DNA of 64,000 bases, taken from NCBI GenBank assembly GCA_010093685.1, contig MU006223.1, positions 1,094,495-1,158,494 on the forward strand, in the 5' to 3' direction. The notes under the pieces were generated by a model. It was not told the origin of the DNA, made no database searches, and saw only the letters and a list, made by a program, of their open reading frames with translations. Made by a program: the position numbers and the translations under genes. Numbering within the stretch: the stretch's first letter is position 1; each line of letters begins with the position of its first letter. The DNA comes from Ophiobolus disseminans (taxonomy: Eukaryota; Ascomycota; Dothideomycetes; Pleosporales; Phaeosphaeriaceae). Below are positions 44,010-56,600 of the stretch, one piece after another.

Positions 44010-47000
44010 TCAGGCTCTGTCGTCCCCCGTCACATGATTACCAAATGTGTTGTCGCCAAAGTATAGCATGTCATGCGGTAAATACTCAAGATCCCATGGC
44101 ATCATATCCGCCCCCAACAACGACATGTCCACGTCTTGTGTGTCAATGACCATGTCACCAAACGTGTTGTCTGACGGTGTCGAGTAAGTGCCAAAAGTTG
44201 GCGAAAAGCTGGTCTGTTGGTGCTGGAGTTGTTGTTGTTGTTGTGATGATACACGAGTGTAGGATGTCGGGTTTTGGATCGTTGAGGGAGATGCTGTGGA
44301 GAAGGGAGAATGTAAATTTAGAAGGAGATCGGCGTCGGACACTAGGACGGGGTCCGGGGTCGGGATGTTGAACGTTTGATTAGGAGGTGGTGGCATAGAG
44401 GTATGATTGAAGCGTGGTAAGGTAGATGGTGAAGGGAGTGGCTGTGCGTTCTCGAACTTTATGGGTGGATCTGAGATCAAAGATGCGATCGAGGGCTGGG
44501 AACTTGCTGGTGGCGGTTTGGCTGGTGGGACTTTCGAATCTCGAGAGTTGTTGTTTTCGGAGCTGTACATGACAGCAACGTTCGTCGACGGAGAGTTCAT
44601 GGTACCAGTGAGAGACCAGCCGATTGCTGTGGTCTTGTAAGTATGGGCGGTTGATGAAGCTTTGCAATACTGACCTTGGCTCGGATGGATCATTGGCGAC
44701 CCGGGTATTGTCGGTGTCCTAGCCCCTTTCCTGAAAATCTTTGCAACATCATCGTTCGAGTTTTCCGCGGTCAAATATGTTCCCCAACTGAGCTTCCTTC
44801 GCCAACCAGGGCTGGTGAACGAGGGCTCAGGTCTGGGTGCCTCTAGAGCACTTTCCATCTCTTCTCTGGTGTACAGAAGTGGTTCTGCGACGCCTTTAGA
44901 CTTTTGGTCAAGTACAGTCATGATGTACTTGACTCCAGCCCAATATGTCTCTAATGACTTCAAAGCGCGATAGCAACGTTGATAATTTTGGTTCGCAGCA
45001 GATGCGAGCAACGAATGCTTTGCTGCCTGCTTTTGTTCGCGATCGACTGCATGACCGTTCAAGTTGGTGATGGGCTCTCGAGTATCATGTTCCATTTTAG
45101 ATTCTGGAGTCGAAGGGCGAGATTGTGGTTGTGAAGATGCTGAGTGTATTGCCGTCTCGTTCAAGAACGCACATGCCGCTATATATATAGGTTGACTAAA
45201 GTTGTTTTAGCATAAGCTCCTAAGTATAGTCGACAGAGCGACATAAAAGTCGTGTCGCACTCGGGATTTTAGTGCATCGATGGTGCTTACCTAGTGAAAG
45301 GATTGCCCATGCCCGCCTTTGCATCTATGAGCTCAGTGAATGCCAGTATATCAGCGATTGTTTTCGCCGAGGACATGGACAGCTCCCTACTGTTAGTAGA
45401 TAGTGACTGCGGGGAGCCCTCGAAAGGTTTCAGGAGCGTCGGCTGATGTAGGAGAACGATCAATACGTGGAACCAGCAGTGCATAAGCAGGAAGTTGGTG
45501 CCTTGATTGAATTTGACGTATTGCTGAAAGTTGACCGCGTTGAAATGCAGCCGTGGAGATAGGTTCTGATAAATGAGAGTGAGACGATCTTCGAGGGACG
45601 CCAGCTGTTTTTGCAGGCCCTCAGAAATGTCCGAGGCATCTCGTATCCTGTTGATGAGATCTGTCACGCGACCGTAAAGATGAATGATGCGTATCATAGC
45701 GGGGAACGGCAATGGCCACCCTGAGCTAGGATCGACCTCGTCTAGTGAGGGAAATGAGATCTCGATGTCCCGATCGCGTAGAGTGACGGGCCGTCCGGTT
45801 CCAGACGATATGACACGATCGAGGAAAAAGACACTCCAAAAAGTGTCCAATCTCTCGCGTTCAGCAGCCCGCTGTTCTTGCTCCTCGGAGTTGTTCGAAG
45901 TCGTCTTGGTGCGATTCTCAACAGTTCCGGGATTCCGCCCTTCAGCATCGGTTTTGACAGAGTTCGGCGTGGGTCCGTCTAGTCCTTCATACTTCAGCCC
46001 TTGGAGCGTCTGCATGCCGAGATCTTGGGCCATGCGTATGGCAATGCCCAAATACATCCAGAGTCCACTATCGCGACTGGCGCCAAACTCGTCGTATGCC
46101 AATAATAGTGCAGCTTGAACGACAGCAACGCTTGGGCAAGGAAAAGCGTCAGGTATGGCGGATTTCGCACGATGAGCAAAGGCTTGACCGTGTTCAGAGG
46201 GTTGGCCTCTGGTGTGGTCGTTGTCATGGTCCTGGTGTTCAACCTTGCCGGTTAGCATGGGATGTGTGGAGAAGCGAGCTGCAAGTGCGCAGACGGCATC
46301 GACTAGGATTGCATCAACCTGCTTCTCTTCAAGATCGCGCATGAAGCGCTCGCGTTGGAGGAAGGGAAAGGAGCAACCCAGATGGACGAAGAAGAGCTTG
46401 CATAGATGGGTGATCAGGGGGCTTGGTGACATTGATGATGCGTCGTACACTGGGATCTCAAGGGGTGTGCGGGCCTCGGGCATTGGAGGTGAGCCTAGAG
46501 AGGCAGGTTGCGCAGGCGATGACTCGACGGTATGCTGATCTGAAGCAGTTTGTGCACTGCCATGCTGCTTGCCCCGGACCTTGACGACCATCTGCTTGAA
46601 GCCAGGCATGATAGCCGTCGGTCCGAACCATCGGAAAAAGGGCATGCGGTTCCGCGTGCTGAGGCTGAGCACGCCATTGCTGCCTCCATCATCTTCGCGC
46701 TTCAGCACGTGGCTGCTTGTCGAGTCGGAGCGTTGCGAGAGCGTCGAGATGGCCGGTTGTTGTATCGGCGGTCGCGTGAGCTGCGGGTCGACTGGCTGTT
46801 CCTGTTTTCGGGGAGGTCGCTGGGGCGCGTTGCTGGCAGTGTTGCTTTCCCGCCGTACCGGCTTCTTTTCTCTCGAATCACTGGCGCCGTCGTCGCCGTA
46901 GCCGGCGCATTCGTGCTTGTTGTTTGTGCACGTCGAGCATACTGGCCGCTCGCCTGCACACGGGTTAGTACGGGGCATGTGCACTGCAATGCATCCGTCT

Positions 47001-47174
47001 GTCCTCACCAGAGCAGCGCGTCTTCTTGCGCCTACATGTCAGGCACGCCGAGTTGATCCTCCGCCGCTTTGCGTAGGGGCCGTCGTGGTTGGTGACGAAG
47101 CGAATGGGCTTGGGCTGAGGAGCAGCAGCATTCGCAGTCACAGGCGCAGGCGCTGGCGGAGCACTTTGATTCAT
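44010..47174 (-). CDS. Zn(II)2Cys6 transcription factor with fungal_trans domain
   Basis: Four exons: 47174-47009, 46953-45291, 45195-44675 and 44626-44010. Introns are 55, 95 and 48 bases, and the last is in frame. The protein is 988 residues. The zinc cluster is canonical, CX2CX6CX6CX2CX6C (Cys 44, 47, 54, 61, 64, 71). Intron 1 splits it after CSG, so exon 1 alone would be non-functional. Ser/Pro-rich linkers follow. The middle homology region begins near LITHLCKLFFVHLGCSFPFL. The conserved C-terminal block around SLLASAANQNYQRCYRALKS and AIGWSLTGTMNSPSTN recalls cutinase/fatty-acid regulators (Ctf1/Far type); this is a memory-based suggestion. A Gln-rich run (QQQQQLQHQQ) precedes an acidic tail. 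Targets are unknown. Confidence 0.87.
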
Positions 47175-47508
47175 GAAAGTAGTGCGCGAGGCCGGAGGTG
47201 GAGAGGTGCAGGCGCTCGAAGCGAAGCTGGAAGCGGGGAAGGCGGCGAGGTCAGGGCTGCACGTCAGGCTCACGGAAGGCGGGACGGTGGGGTGGACCAG
47301 AACAACGGGTATGGCGGGTGCAGATGCAGAAGGCGTGCATTTGCATGTCCGCAGCGAGGCAGGCACGGCATCTTTGGCCTGCGCGGCGATGCTCGAGCGT
47401 TGATTGACGGGATGCGGAGGAGAGACGCTAGGGGACGGACAGGTGCCGCGGCGACTGCGACTTGACTTTTTCGAGCATCAACACGGGCAAGAGACACCAC
47501 CGCCCGCC
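47175..47508. other. Divergent promoter region
   Basis: About 0.33 kb shared by the divergent Zn2Cys6 factor and ATP12. GC-rich; no element could be assigned. Confidence 0.5.
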
Positions 47509-48654
47509 ATGGAGTCACTTCGGCCTGCACTCGCGACACTCCGGCTGTCCGCACCGCTGAGGGCGTATCGCCCGCTCTACCAGTGTCTGCACACGTCTGC
47601 CACATGGCGCGCCACGCCGCTGCCGCATCCCTCAGTACCGGGTCCGCCGCCCGGCACGCCCACGCCCCATCCCTCGGATGCACTCGAGAGGGTCGCGAGG
47701 AAGAAGCGGCAGGCAGAGATGCTGAAGCAGGCGCAGGACGTCAAGGCGACGGCGGCGCCCTCCAACAAGCCTAAGGCTCTACTGAAGAAGCGCTTCTGGA
47801 AGGACGTCATAGTCAAGGAGACGGATGGTGCGTGGTGCCCGGACATGCCATGGTAGCTTGTATTGACGATAGCAGAGGGCCTCCAGGTGTACCTCGACAG
47901 CCGGCCCGTCCGGACCCCCCACAAGGACATCCTCACGGTCCCCCACTCCAAGCACCAGCTCGTGACCGCCATTGCCCTCGAGTGGGACCTCCTGCTCAGC
48001 GCCCAGCAGGCGCTCAAGACGCACTACATCCCCATGACCTCGCTCGCCGCCCGCGCCCTCGACATTGAGCGCGCCGACGCCGCGGGCCACGACTTCTTCA
48101 GGGACGACATTCTCAAGCTGCTCATGCGCTACCTCCACACCGACACGCTCCTCTGCTGGGCGCCCGAGAAGGTCATGAACGACTCGCTGCGCAACGGAAA
48201 GACACTGCGCCAGCTGCAGATGGAGACGGCCGCGCCCATCATCGCCTACCTCAAGACGCACGTCTGGCCGGGCGTCGAGATCAAGCCCATCCTCGAGCCC
48301 GACAGCATCATGCCCGTCCCACAGCCCGAGCTGACGCAGCAGGTGATACGCGGCTGGCTGGCAGGCCTCCCCGCCTTCGAGCTCGCCGGGCTGGAGCGGT
48401 CGGTGCTGGCCTCGAAGAGTCTGCTGGTGAGCGCGCGACTGATGCACGAATGGGGCGAGGCGTTTGCGCAGTCGCGGAAGACTGCTGACGCGGGCCGCTT
48501 CGGTATCGAGGAAGCGGCCGAGGCATCGAGTCTGGAGGTCCGATGGCAGACGGGCCAGTGGGGCGAGGTCGAGGACACGCACGACGTGGAGAAGGAGGAC
48601 CTGCGGCGACAGCTGGGGAGCGCCATCATCTTGGTGACAGGAGACTCGTCGTAG
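47509..48654 (+). CDS. ATP12: Mitochondrial F1-ATPase assembly chaperone Atp12
   Basis: Matrix chaperone that holds the F1 alpha subunit during ATP synthase assembly. Exons 47509-47827 and 47876-48654 (48-base intron) give 365 residues. Residues 1-40 are Arg/Leu/Ser-rich without acids, a mitochondrial presequence. A Pro-rich linker follows, then the Atp12 domain from FWKDVIVKETDEG with LDSRPVRTP, SKHQLVTAIALEWDLL, MTSLAARALD and the DTLLCW segment. The last third is helical and includes the conserved Glu/Trp-containing RLMHEWGEAF segment. The length matches fungal Atp12 (about 325-370). The splice joint recreates the Glu codon in ETDEGLQV. Confidence 0.93.
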
Positions 48655-49003
48655 TACCAGATTCGTGTAGATTAGTGACTAGATGTAATAAGCCATGTGT
48701 GTATGTATGTCATAGTCTCGCTGCATGTCCGGCGGAGGAATCACGCTCATTGGACGGAACACACGCCCCTGACGAAGCACGAGCACAACCATGGAAGCTA
48801 CCTCGAGCCCCGCCGTTGGAAGCGCATCAGTACAAAAGTACGTCACATCGCACAGAGCCCACCACGAGCCTTTGCCCCAATTCATCTGACAGGAATATCC
48901 TTATCCCTATCCCGACCCCTCCAGTACTGCCCCGCGCCACCGCTGGATATCCGGCAACTCGTGCCCCTCCACCGCTTGGCCATCGCGCGCCAATCACACA
49001 GCC
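48655..49003. other. Short intergenic region
   Basis: About 0.35 kb between tandem plus-strand genes. An in-frame open stretch from 48697 continues into the next gene's intron, but it looks like leader sequence. Nothing else was recognised. Confidence 0.5.
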
Positions 49004-52000
49004 ATGGAAGGGTGGGTGCTCTGCTTGCATGCTTCGAAGAGGCAGGAGCGACGAGCCATCTTCTGACTTCACACAGCCACAAACGCTCTAAGTCGCAGAA
49101 GGTGAAGCACATGCTCGGCCGCGTCTCGTCCAAGACCGACGTCACCGCCACAGACCTCAGCGACACGTCCCCGCCGGGCTCCTCGGCCGCGGGCTCGCAG
49201 CACCTCTCAACCAGCTCGCATCATCTCCCGGGGCACCAGCGCAGCCTCTCCAAGAAGCACCACCCCCACCTGTCCGCGAGCATGTCCAACGTGGGCGCTA
49301 GCACCGACAACCTGAGCCCCGCCTCCCCGGCCGCCTACCAGCCGTCCCCCACCTCGCCCACGCCCAAGGCATCGTCGATAGAGCAGTCGGTGCGGCTGTT
49401 CCGCGTCTTCGAGTCGCTGCGCAATGGCGACACGGCCGCCATCTCCAGGGCCATACGGGAGCAGTCGGCGCCGTCGGACGCCGAGGAGAGCAGGACGTCG
49501 CTGTCACTGCCCAGCGCGCGCACCGAGGGCACGTCCATACTGCACCTGGCTATCCAGTGCGCCGAGGTTCCCGTGATCGAGTTCGTGCTGTCCAATGCCA
49601 CCTCAAACGCCGACTCGCCCATCGACATCAATGGCCGCGACCGCGACGGCAACACGCCCCTCCACCTGGCCGCCACGCTGGGACGCACCCCCGCCGTGCG
49701 CATGCTGCTGGAGCGGCCGGGCATCAACGACTCCATCACAAACTACAATGGCCAGACGCCGCTGGATCTCGCACGCACGCCCGACATCTTCCAGCAGCTC
49801 CAGCTCGCACGCTCCATCTTCATCGACACAAACGTCAAGAAGATACAACAGCTGGTAGTCACCGGCGACATGACATCGCTGGAGCACATACTGCAGGATG
49901 GCAGGATCAAGAGCACAATAGACGTCAACGGCGGAGAGCTGGCGACAGATCCAGTGGTGGTAGATGCGGGAGGCACACTGCTGCACGAGGCTGCGAAAAA
50001 AAAGGACGTCAAGCTGGCCCAGCTGCTGTTGCTGAATGGCGCAGATCCGTTTCGTCGCGACCGCAAGGGCAAGCTTCCCCAGGACTACACCAAAGACGAC
50101 CGCACGCGCGCCATCCTCAAGCGATCGCCCGCCGCCGCCGCCGCACAGAGGGGCATCCAGGAGAAGACGATACTCGCAGGAGCCTCGCAAGGCGCCACGG
50201 CCACGGACAGCGGCATGGGTGCAAAAGAGTCCCGTGAGATGAAGGGCTACCTTAAGAAGTGGACCAACTATACAAGCGGGTACAAGCTGCGATGGTTCGT
50301 GCTGGAGGATGGCGTGCTGAGCTACTACAAGCACCAGGACGATACCGGATCAGCCTGTCGTGGCGCCATCAACATGCGCATCGCAAAGCTTTACATGGAC
50401 CCGCAAGACAAGCAGCGCTTCGAGATCCAAGGCAAATCTTCTGTAAAGTACCATCTCAAGGCAAACCATCAAGTCGAAGCCAAACGGTGGTACTGGGCGT
50501 TGAACAACGCCATCCAGTGGGCCAAAGACGAGGCCCGCGAAGAGGAGAAGCGCGCGAACCAAGACCACGAAGCGCTGAAGCAAGCCAAGATTGAACAACT
50601 GACAAGTGGAGGTGACACTTCAAGCGTGAGCAGTTCACGAATGGTTAGCTCAAGAAATTTAGGACCCGCGACTTCTTCGCTCGGCGTGCCCCTTGTGCCC
50701 CAGGACGCCTCCTCGCGCACTGCGGTGAGCATCCCAGAAGACGCGGGAAGTACTTACGAAGCAAGTGTTCCCGGGCAAGACTTGAGCAGAGTGGCCAGCC
50801 ATTTTGGTGCAACAACAGTCGCAGACGACATGGATGACGACGACGACTACGATGATGATGAGAGTGGCCATGACGTTAAACCACAAAGCAAGGATGCGTT
50901 CAACATCACAGCACAGTCTGCGAAGCTTCAGCTCGATCTGTTAACCTCGGTGTCTGCCGCCCTGCAATCAGAAAAGAGCAAGAATCCCACCCTTCAAATA
51001 GCGGATCCCACGATGCTGCAGGCGCTTGCATCTTATGACTCAGCCATTGGCAACCTCAAGGGCCTGATTGGCGATCTGCTACGTATATCGAGAGACCGAG
51101 ATGCGTACTGGCAGTATCGCCTAGATCGCGAGGCGAATGTGCGCCGCATGTGGGAAGACAGCATGGCCAAAGTAGCAAGGGAGCAAGAAGAGCTGGAGAA
51201 TAGGATAGGCGAGTCTGAAGAGAAACGAAAGAAGACAAAGCGAGCGTTGCGCGAGGCAATAGAGGATATGGAACAGGCTGGCGCAGGACCTGGACCTACT
51301 GTCAAGGATGACGACGACGAGTTCGTTGAGGCAACCGAAGACCCTAATCAGCAGCAGGAGAGTTCGCGGAGAGCCAGCTTCCCAAATCGGTCCGTGAAGA
51401 GAAAGGCCACTATTGCAGATATCGCAGCGGACATGTCAGACTCAGAGTCAGAAGACGACGAAGAGTTTTTTGACGCTGTAGGTGCTGGCGAAGTTGAGAT
51501 TATCGAGCTTCCACAGGAGAGCACAGATAGAGACGAGTCATTGGTGTCCTCATCTACCGACGACATTTTCGAGAAAAAACACGCCGACGTCGCTACTGGC
51601 TTCAAGGGCTACGAGGACGGACCGCGTCAAAAGCTCGCCATGGATGCAGACGATAGGCCAAAGATCTCGCTCTGGGTGTGTAGCTTCACGCCTTCACACT
51701 GCCAAGTTAAACTAACGTTTTCAGGGTATATTGAAATCTATGATCGGAAAGGACATGACCAAGATGACTCTGCCCGTGTCGTTCAATGAGCCAACGTCGT
51801 TGCTGCAGCGTGTCGCAGAGGATATGGAGTATACAGATCTCCTCGACACTGCCGCAGATCGCGCCGACTCCACCGAACGGCTACTTTATGTCGCTGCGTT
51901 TGCTGCGTCCGAGTATGCCTCAACCATTGGGCGAGTAGCAAAGCCCTTCAACCCTCTTCTCGCAGAAACCTATGAGTACGCACGACCCGACAAGGGTTAC

Positions 52001-52938
52001 CGCTTCTTCATTGAACAAGTCAGTCATCATCCTCCTGTTGGTGCTGCGTATGCCGAATCGAAGAAGTGGGATTACTATGTACGTATCGTGACTCTCATCC
52101 CCTCAACCCGATTAACATTTCACAGGGCGAGTCTGCTGTCAAGTCAAAGTTCTACGGCAAGTCCTTTGACATCAATCCCCTAGGCACATGGTTCTTGCGT
52201 CTCCGCCCCACTGCCACGGGCGGAAAGGAAGAGCTCTACACTTGGAAAAAGGTTACATCCTCCGTCATTGGCATCATCACCGGCAATCCTGTTGTTGACA
52301 ACTACGGCCCTATGGAAATCCGCAACCACACCACAGGCGAAGTCTGCCACCTCGACTTCAAGGCTCGCGGCTGGAAAGCCAGCTCTGCATTCCAAGTCGT
52401 CGGTAAAGTCCTCGATTCAGAGGGCCGCGTAAGATGGTCGGTCGGAGGTCGCTGGAACGACAAAATTTACGCACGCTTTACGCCAGGCTTCGAAGATGCG
52501 GAGATTGAAAAGGGAGGCAGTAAGAGCAAACACGACGAGAACAAGGCCTTCCTCGTCTGGCAAGCACATGCTAGACCGACAGGCATACCATTCAACCTTA
52601 CACCTTTTGTCGTAACATTAAATGACATTCCTGATCGCTTGCGACCGATAGTTGCGCCAACGGATACAAGGTTACGGCCGGATCAGCGTGCTATGGAGGA
52701 CGGCGCGTACGACTTTGCGGCCACGGAAAAGAACCGCGTAGAAGAAAAGCAACGTGCGACGAGACGCCAGAGAGAGTCGCATGGTGAGCATTTTGTTCCG
52801 CGGTGGTTTGAAAAGGGGACGTGCGAGACTACGGGCGAAGAGTACTGGGTCTTCAACCATGAGTATTGGCAGGTTAGAGATCGAGTTGCAAAGGGGGAGA
52901 CAACGTGGGAGGAGAACAAGGTTGAGGATATTTTCTAG
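49004..52938 (+). CDS. Oxysterol-binding protein with ankyrin, PH and FFAT (Osh1-like)
   Basis: Lipid-transfer protein that exchanges sterol and phosphoinositide at ER contact sites. Exons 49004-49011 (only 8 bases, ATG GAA GG), 49077-51675, 51725-52078 and 52126-52938 give 1257 residues. Introns are 65, 49 and 47 bases. The mini-exon start is inferred because it gives a clean start and phase; a longer in-frame start from 48697 is the alternative. Order of parts: disordered N-terminus; ankyrin repeats about 125-350 (DGNTPLHLAATLGRTPAV and GGTLLHEAAKKKDVKLAQLL); PH domain about 389-486 (GYLKKWTNYTSGYKLRWFVL); coiled coil; an acidic FFAT motif EEFFDAV near 795, which binds VAP/Scs2; and the ORD from about 870 with the fingerprint EQVSHHPP near 965. 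Confidence 0.92.
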
Positions 52939-53601
52939 ACACGGTGATACCGGAGACGTTTGGAGAGTTTGTATACAACCAGTGCTACTGCAGCAAATCG
53001 CGCATTTGTTGAAACACCAACACCCAATTTATTATACATGCATGTTAGGCTCGAGTCATTAGAGAGTCTCCTAGTACTCTTCAATACTTTTTTTATCGGG
53101 CAATGCTAGTTACTTTTCCTCTTTTTGCCGTTTGATAAGACGTGGAGTACAACTTTTCCAAATCGACCAGAGCGTACAATGTAAGAGTCTAACAGAGACA
53201 AGTATTAGTTCAACGGCAATAATGCAGTTTTCAGATGTTGTTGCGTGACGTCATACCTCGGCGGATGCAACAAGCAACGCAGCGATCCTGGAAACGGACC
53301 ATGGGTTTGGTGGGATTTTCGTACGATTGCAGATTGATGAGTTGCAGGGTTGTCCAAGATCGATCTCTTCCATTCCTAAAGCGTGCAGGTGGCGCAAGTT
53401 TCAACGCTTCAGGCCGAGTCCAGACCTCAAGATCATACCTGCCCACTTTTTCACGCCGCGACATGTCTGTCTCCATCGCCACAACCTTCAGTGGTGGTAT
53501 AGCTGTGACAACGTCAACGGCCATTACGTTGTCCCACTCAACAAACAAACATCACACAGAAGAAGGTATATCTGAACTAAACTTACCACAGTAGTGCGGT
53601 C
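52939..53601. other. Intergenic region, nothing recognised
   Basis: About 0.66 kb between tandem plus-strand genes. It includes the OSBP 3' flank and the promoter of the histidine kinase. No supported gene. Confidence 0.5.
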
Positions 53602-56600
53602 ATGGACTTGCCCTTGGTCACGCCTCCGCCCGGGAGCAATGGTGGGGCCAAAGGCTTGTGTGGTGTAGATATGCTACAATTCCTGGACCACGATCCCCGA
53701 CCCACCTTCGTGCTCGACAGGAGTGCCAACAACAATAGTCGCAATAATTTCTGTTCGCCGGCTTACTCGAATCCGGCCATTGGTGCAATCGACGACGGAA
53801 GACTTCTGAAAACCATACTCGGCGAATGCCTCACCATCAGAGCCGCCGAACGACGCCCATCACCCTCGGGGTTTTCCAGCTGGATTACTTCGCAAGAAAA
53901 ACCTCTGAAATCTTGTGTCCATCTCGGCTACAATTGGACGAAATTCATGCTTGGAAGTCAATGGATAGTTATAACCGGCGCACATGTCGAGGCCACAGAC
54001 TCTGCCAAACCGACAGATCCCAACGGAGCCTCTTTATCCAAACGAACCTCTCGGACAAAAGCTCCTACTTTTGACTGGACCGATGAAGTGCCTCCAGCAA
54101 AGATTTCATCACATGTTGCATGGGCTCGCAGCATCGACTGGGCAGAAACTTCGTTGGGTGCCATGAAGACATGGTCAACGCAGGTGCGCAGCATTGCCAA
54201 CCTTGTGATGCAAGACCCGCGGCCTGCAGTCGTCTTTTGCGGCGCAGAGTTGATCATGGTGTATAACGAAACATACATCGAACTTCTCGGAGGCCTCCAT
54301 CCCTGTATGGGTGCTAGTGCGCGTGTGGCTCTAAGTGGAGTTTGGTCGCAGTATTTCGAGCCGATCATCAGCCGGAATCTTAACGGGGAGACAGTTGAGC
54401 AAACGGATTCGGCGATTCACATGGTTCGTAGTGGGTTCATGGAAGAGACGTACTTCTCGCTGAAGTTCATACCCATCTTCGATTCCTTGGGCGCTACGAT
54501 TGCTCATTATGAGCCACTCACAGAAACGACAAGGGAGGTGGTTTCACGAAGGCAGGCCCAAACAGTCCTCCAGCTGAGCGAGGAGATTCCACGAGCACGC
54601 AACGTCGATTCATATTGGGCACTTGCTACGAAAACTCTCTTGCATAATGATAAGGACGTTCCGTTTGCCTTACTATACTCGGTGGAGTACGACTCGGGCG
54701 ACTCGGCTTCTAGCGCCACACGCATGTCTGGAGAACATCAGTGAGTGCCAATAGTTGAGGCAGCAATAATATTATTACTGATACTTGAACTTAGGGAGTG
54801 TACGCTTCGCGGCTCAGTTGGTCTGCCGAAGGACTCGCCAGCGGGCCCATCTCACCTTGATCTGAGAAAAAACGATGGCTTTACGCCGTATTTTCGACGA
54901 GCCATGGATGAGAGAAAACCAATTACTATAGTCTTCGACGAAGATCCATCAGCTGCAGATCTGATTCGCGGCATACAATGGAAAGGTTTCGGCGACCCTT
55001 GTAGGGCAGCTGTAGTCTGTCCTCTCAATCCTACTTCCTCGAAAGACAATATCTTAGGTTTCATGGTCGTTGGCCTGAACCCCCGACGACCGTACGATGA
55101 CGATTATCATCAGTTTATACTGATAGCTACGCGACTACTCTCAACTTCGCTTTCATCTATTCTTTTGCATGAGGAAGACATCGGGCGCCGGGAGCGCACG
55201 ATAGCCAACGCTGAGGCCATGAAGCTGGAGCTCAAACAGCAACTCGCAGCAACCCAGAAAGAAGTCGAGCGTAGCGCTTTGAAGTTCCAGCGTTTTGCCG
55301 AACGCGCTGATATCGGGATTTTCATCCTGGACATGGAGGGTGTATATTCTTTCAGAAATGATGCTTGGTACAGCATACTCTCTCCACAAGATCGCGATCT
55401 CAAGCTTGGTGCCGCCTGGAACGCGCTAATCGACGATGACTATATCGATATGGGACAGTCGAAGTTTGAGGCACTCGTTGCGACGAAGCAGCATCAGTAT
55501 GTTACCTAACTCCAAGCCACCAGCACTGCACGTATCTGTATTTCAGCCCAAATTGAGCACCAATTGGCTCGGCGTCAGCATCAACGACCTCGAGCCTGGG
55601 CCTCTCCAGTATTAACTGCAGGATATGAAAAGATACCTGACAATGTACTGGAGAAATCCAGGCTCGTATCACATCAAGATGCTTATTGTTCGGCTATATT
55701 TGGATCGCCCGAAGGTGCAGAGGTTGGCTGACACAGTGTTAAAAGGTCTTTTGAACTTCGCTTGAAGCGCACTGGAAGGGATTCTGCCTCAAGCCTTGCT
55801 GATGAGCCCATGTGGGTTATATGCTCCATCTTTCCCGAATTGACAGATGATGGTGAGGTTGTGGAGATTATTGGTTGTGTGACAGATATAAGGTATGTGG
55901 CACCGTAGAATCGTTCGTATTGTGCTCATGTAACTGCAGTCACTTGAAATGGAGCGAAAAACTCAAAGCCACTCAAGCCTCGAGTGCTCAAGAGTCTAAA
56001 AGGTACGTCTCTCCCTTGCCACTATGATCTATTGCAGTCTAACCATTCCTACCAGGCAACTGGAGAACTTCATTGATACTACATCGTACATCTATCTTCA
56101 CCCGACAGTCAAAAGTCACTAATATTTGGTGTAGCCATGAGATGCGCAACCCCTTATCAGCAATTGTTCAATGCGCCGATGTAAGCAACGTCAGCGCGTA
56201 ATTCCGCCTGTGTATTGATCTTACTAGAGCATTATATCGACTCATAAAGCTTTTGGGAGCTCCACGGACTACCAGAAAATATATCAGAGCATCTTAGACA
56301 CTACTATTGACGCTGCTGAAACCATAGTGCAATGCTCGAAGCACATGAAGACCATCGTTGACGGTGAGAGTGCCTCTAGATTTTCTTTCCCGAGATGAAC
56401 GCATGAAAGACTGAGACACACCAGATGTGCTCACTATGTCCAAACTGGACTCCGGACTTTTTGTTATGACACCTGTAGATGTGCAATTACAGTCCATTGC
56501 GCGAGACGCTGTCAAGATGTTTGAAGGCGAGGCCAAGGCCGCAGACATCAAGTTGGAGTATCACGTCGAAGAATCCTGCAAACATACCAACATCCAAAGC

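Noticed and set aside
42425..47174. Secondary-metabolite gene cluster (O-methyltransferase plus Zn2Cys6 factor)
   Set aside because: No PKS, NRPS, terpene synthase, transporter or P450 in the window; the regulator resembles a general metabolic factor and its other neighbour is ATP12.
47779..48582. 267-codon minus-strand ORF
   Set aside because: Antisense to ATP12 exon 2; no motif.
48697..49003. Upstream extension of the OSBP reading frame
   Set aside because: It begins only 43 bases after the ATP12 stop and has no conserved content; a spliced start at 49004 fits better.
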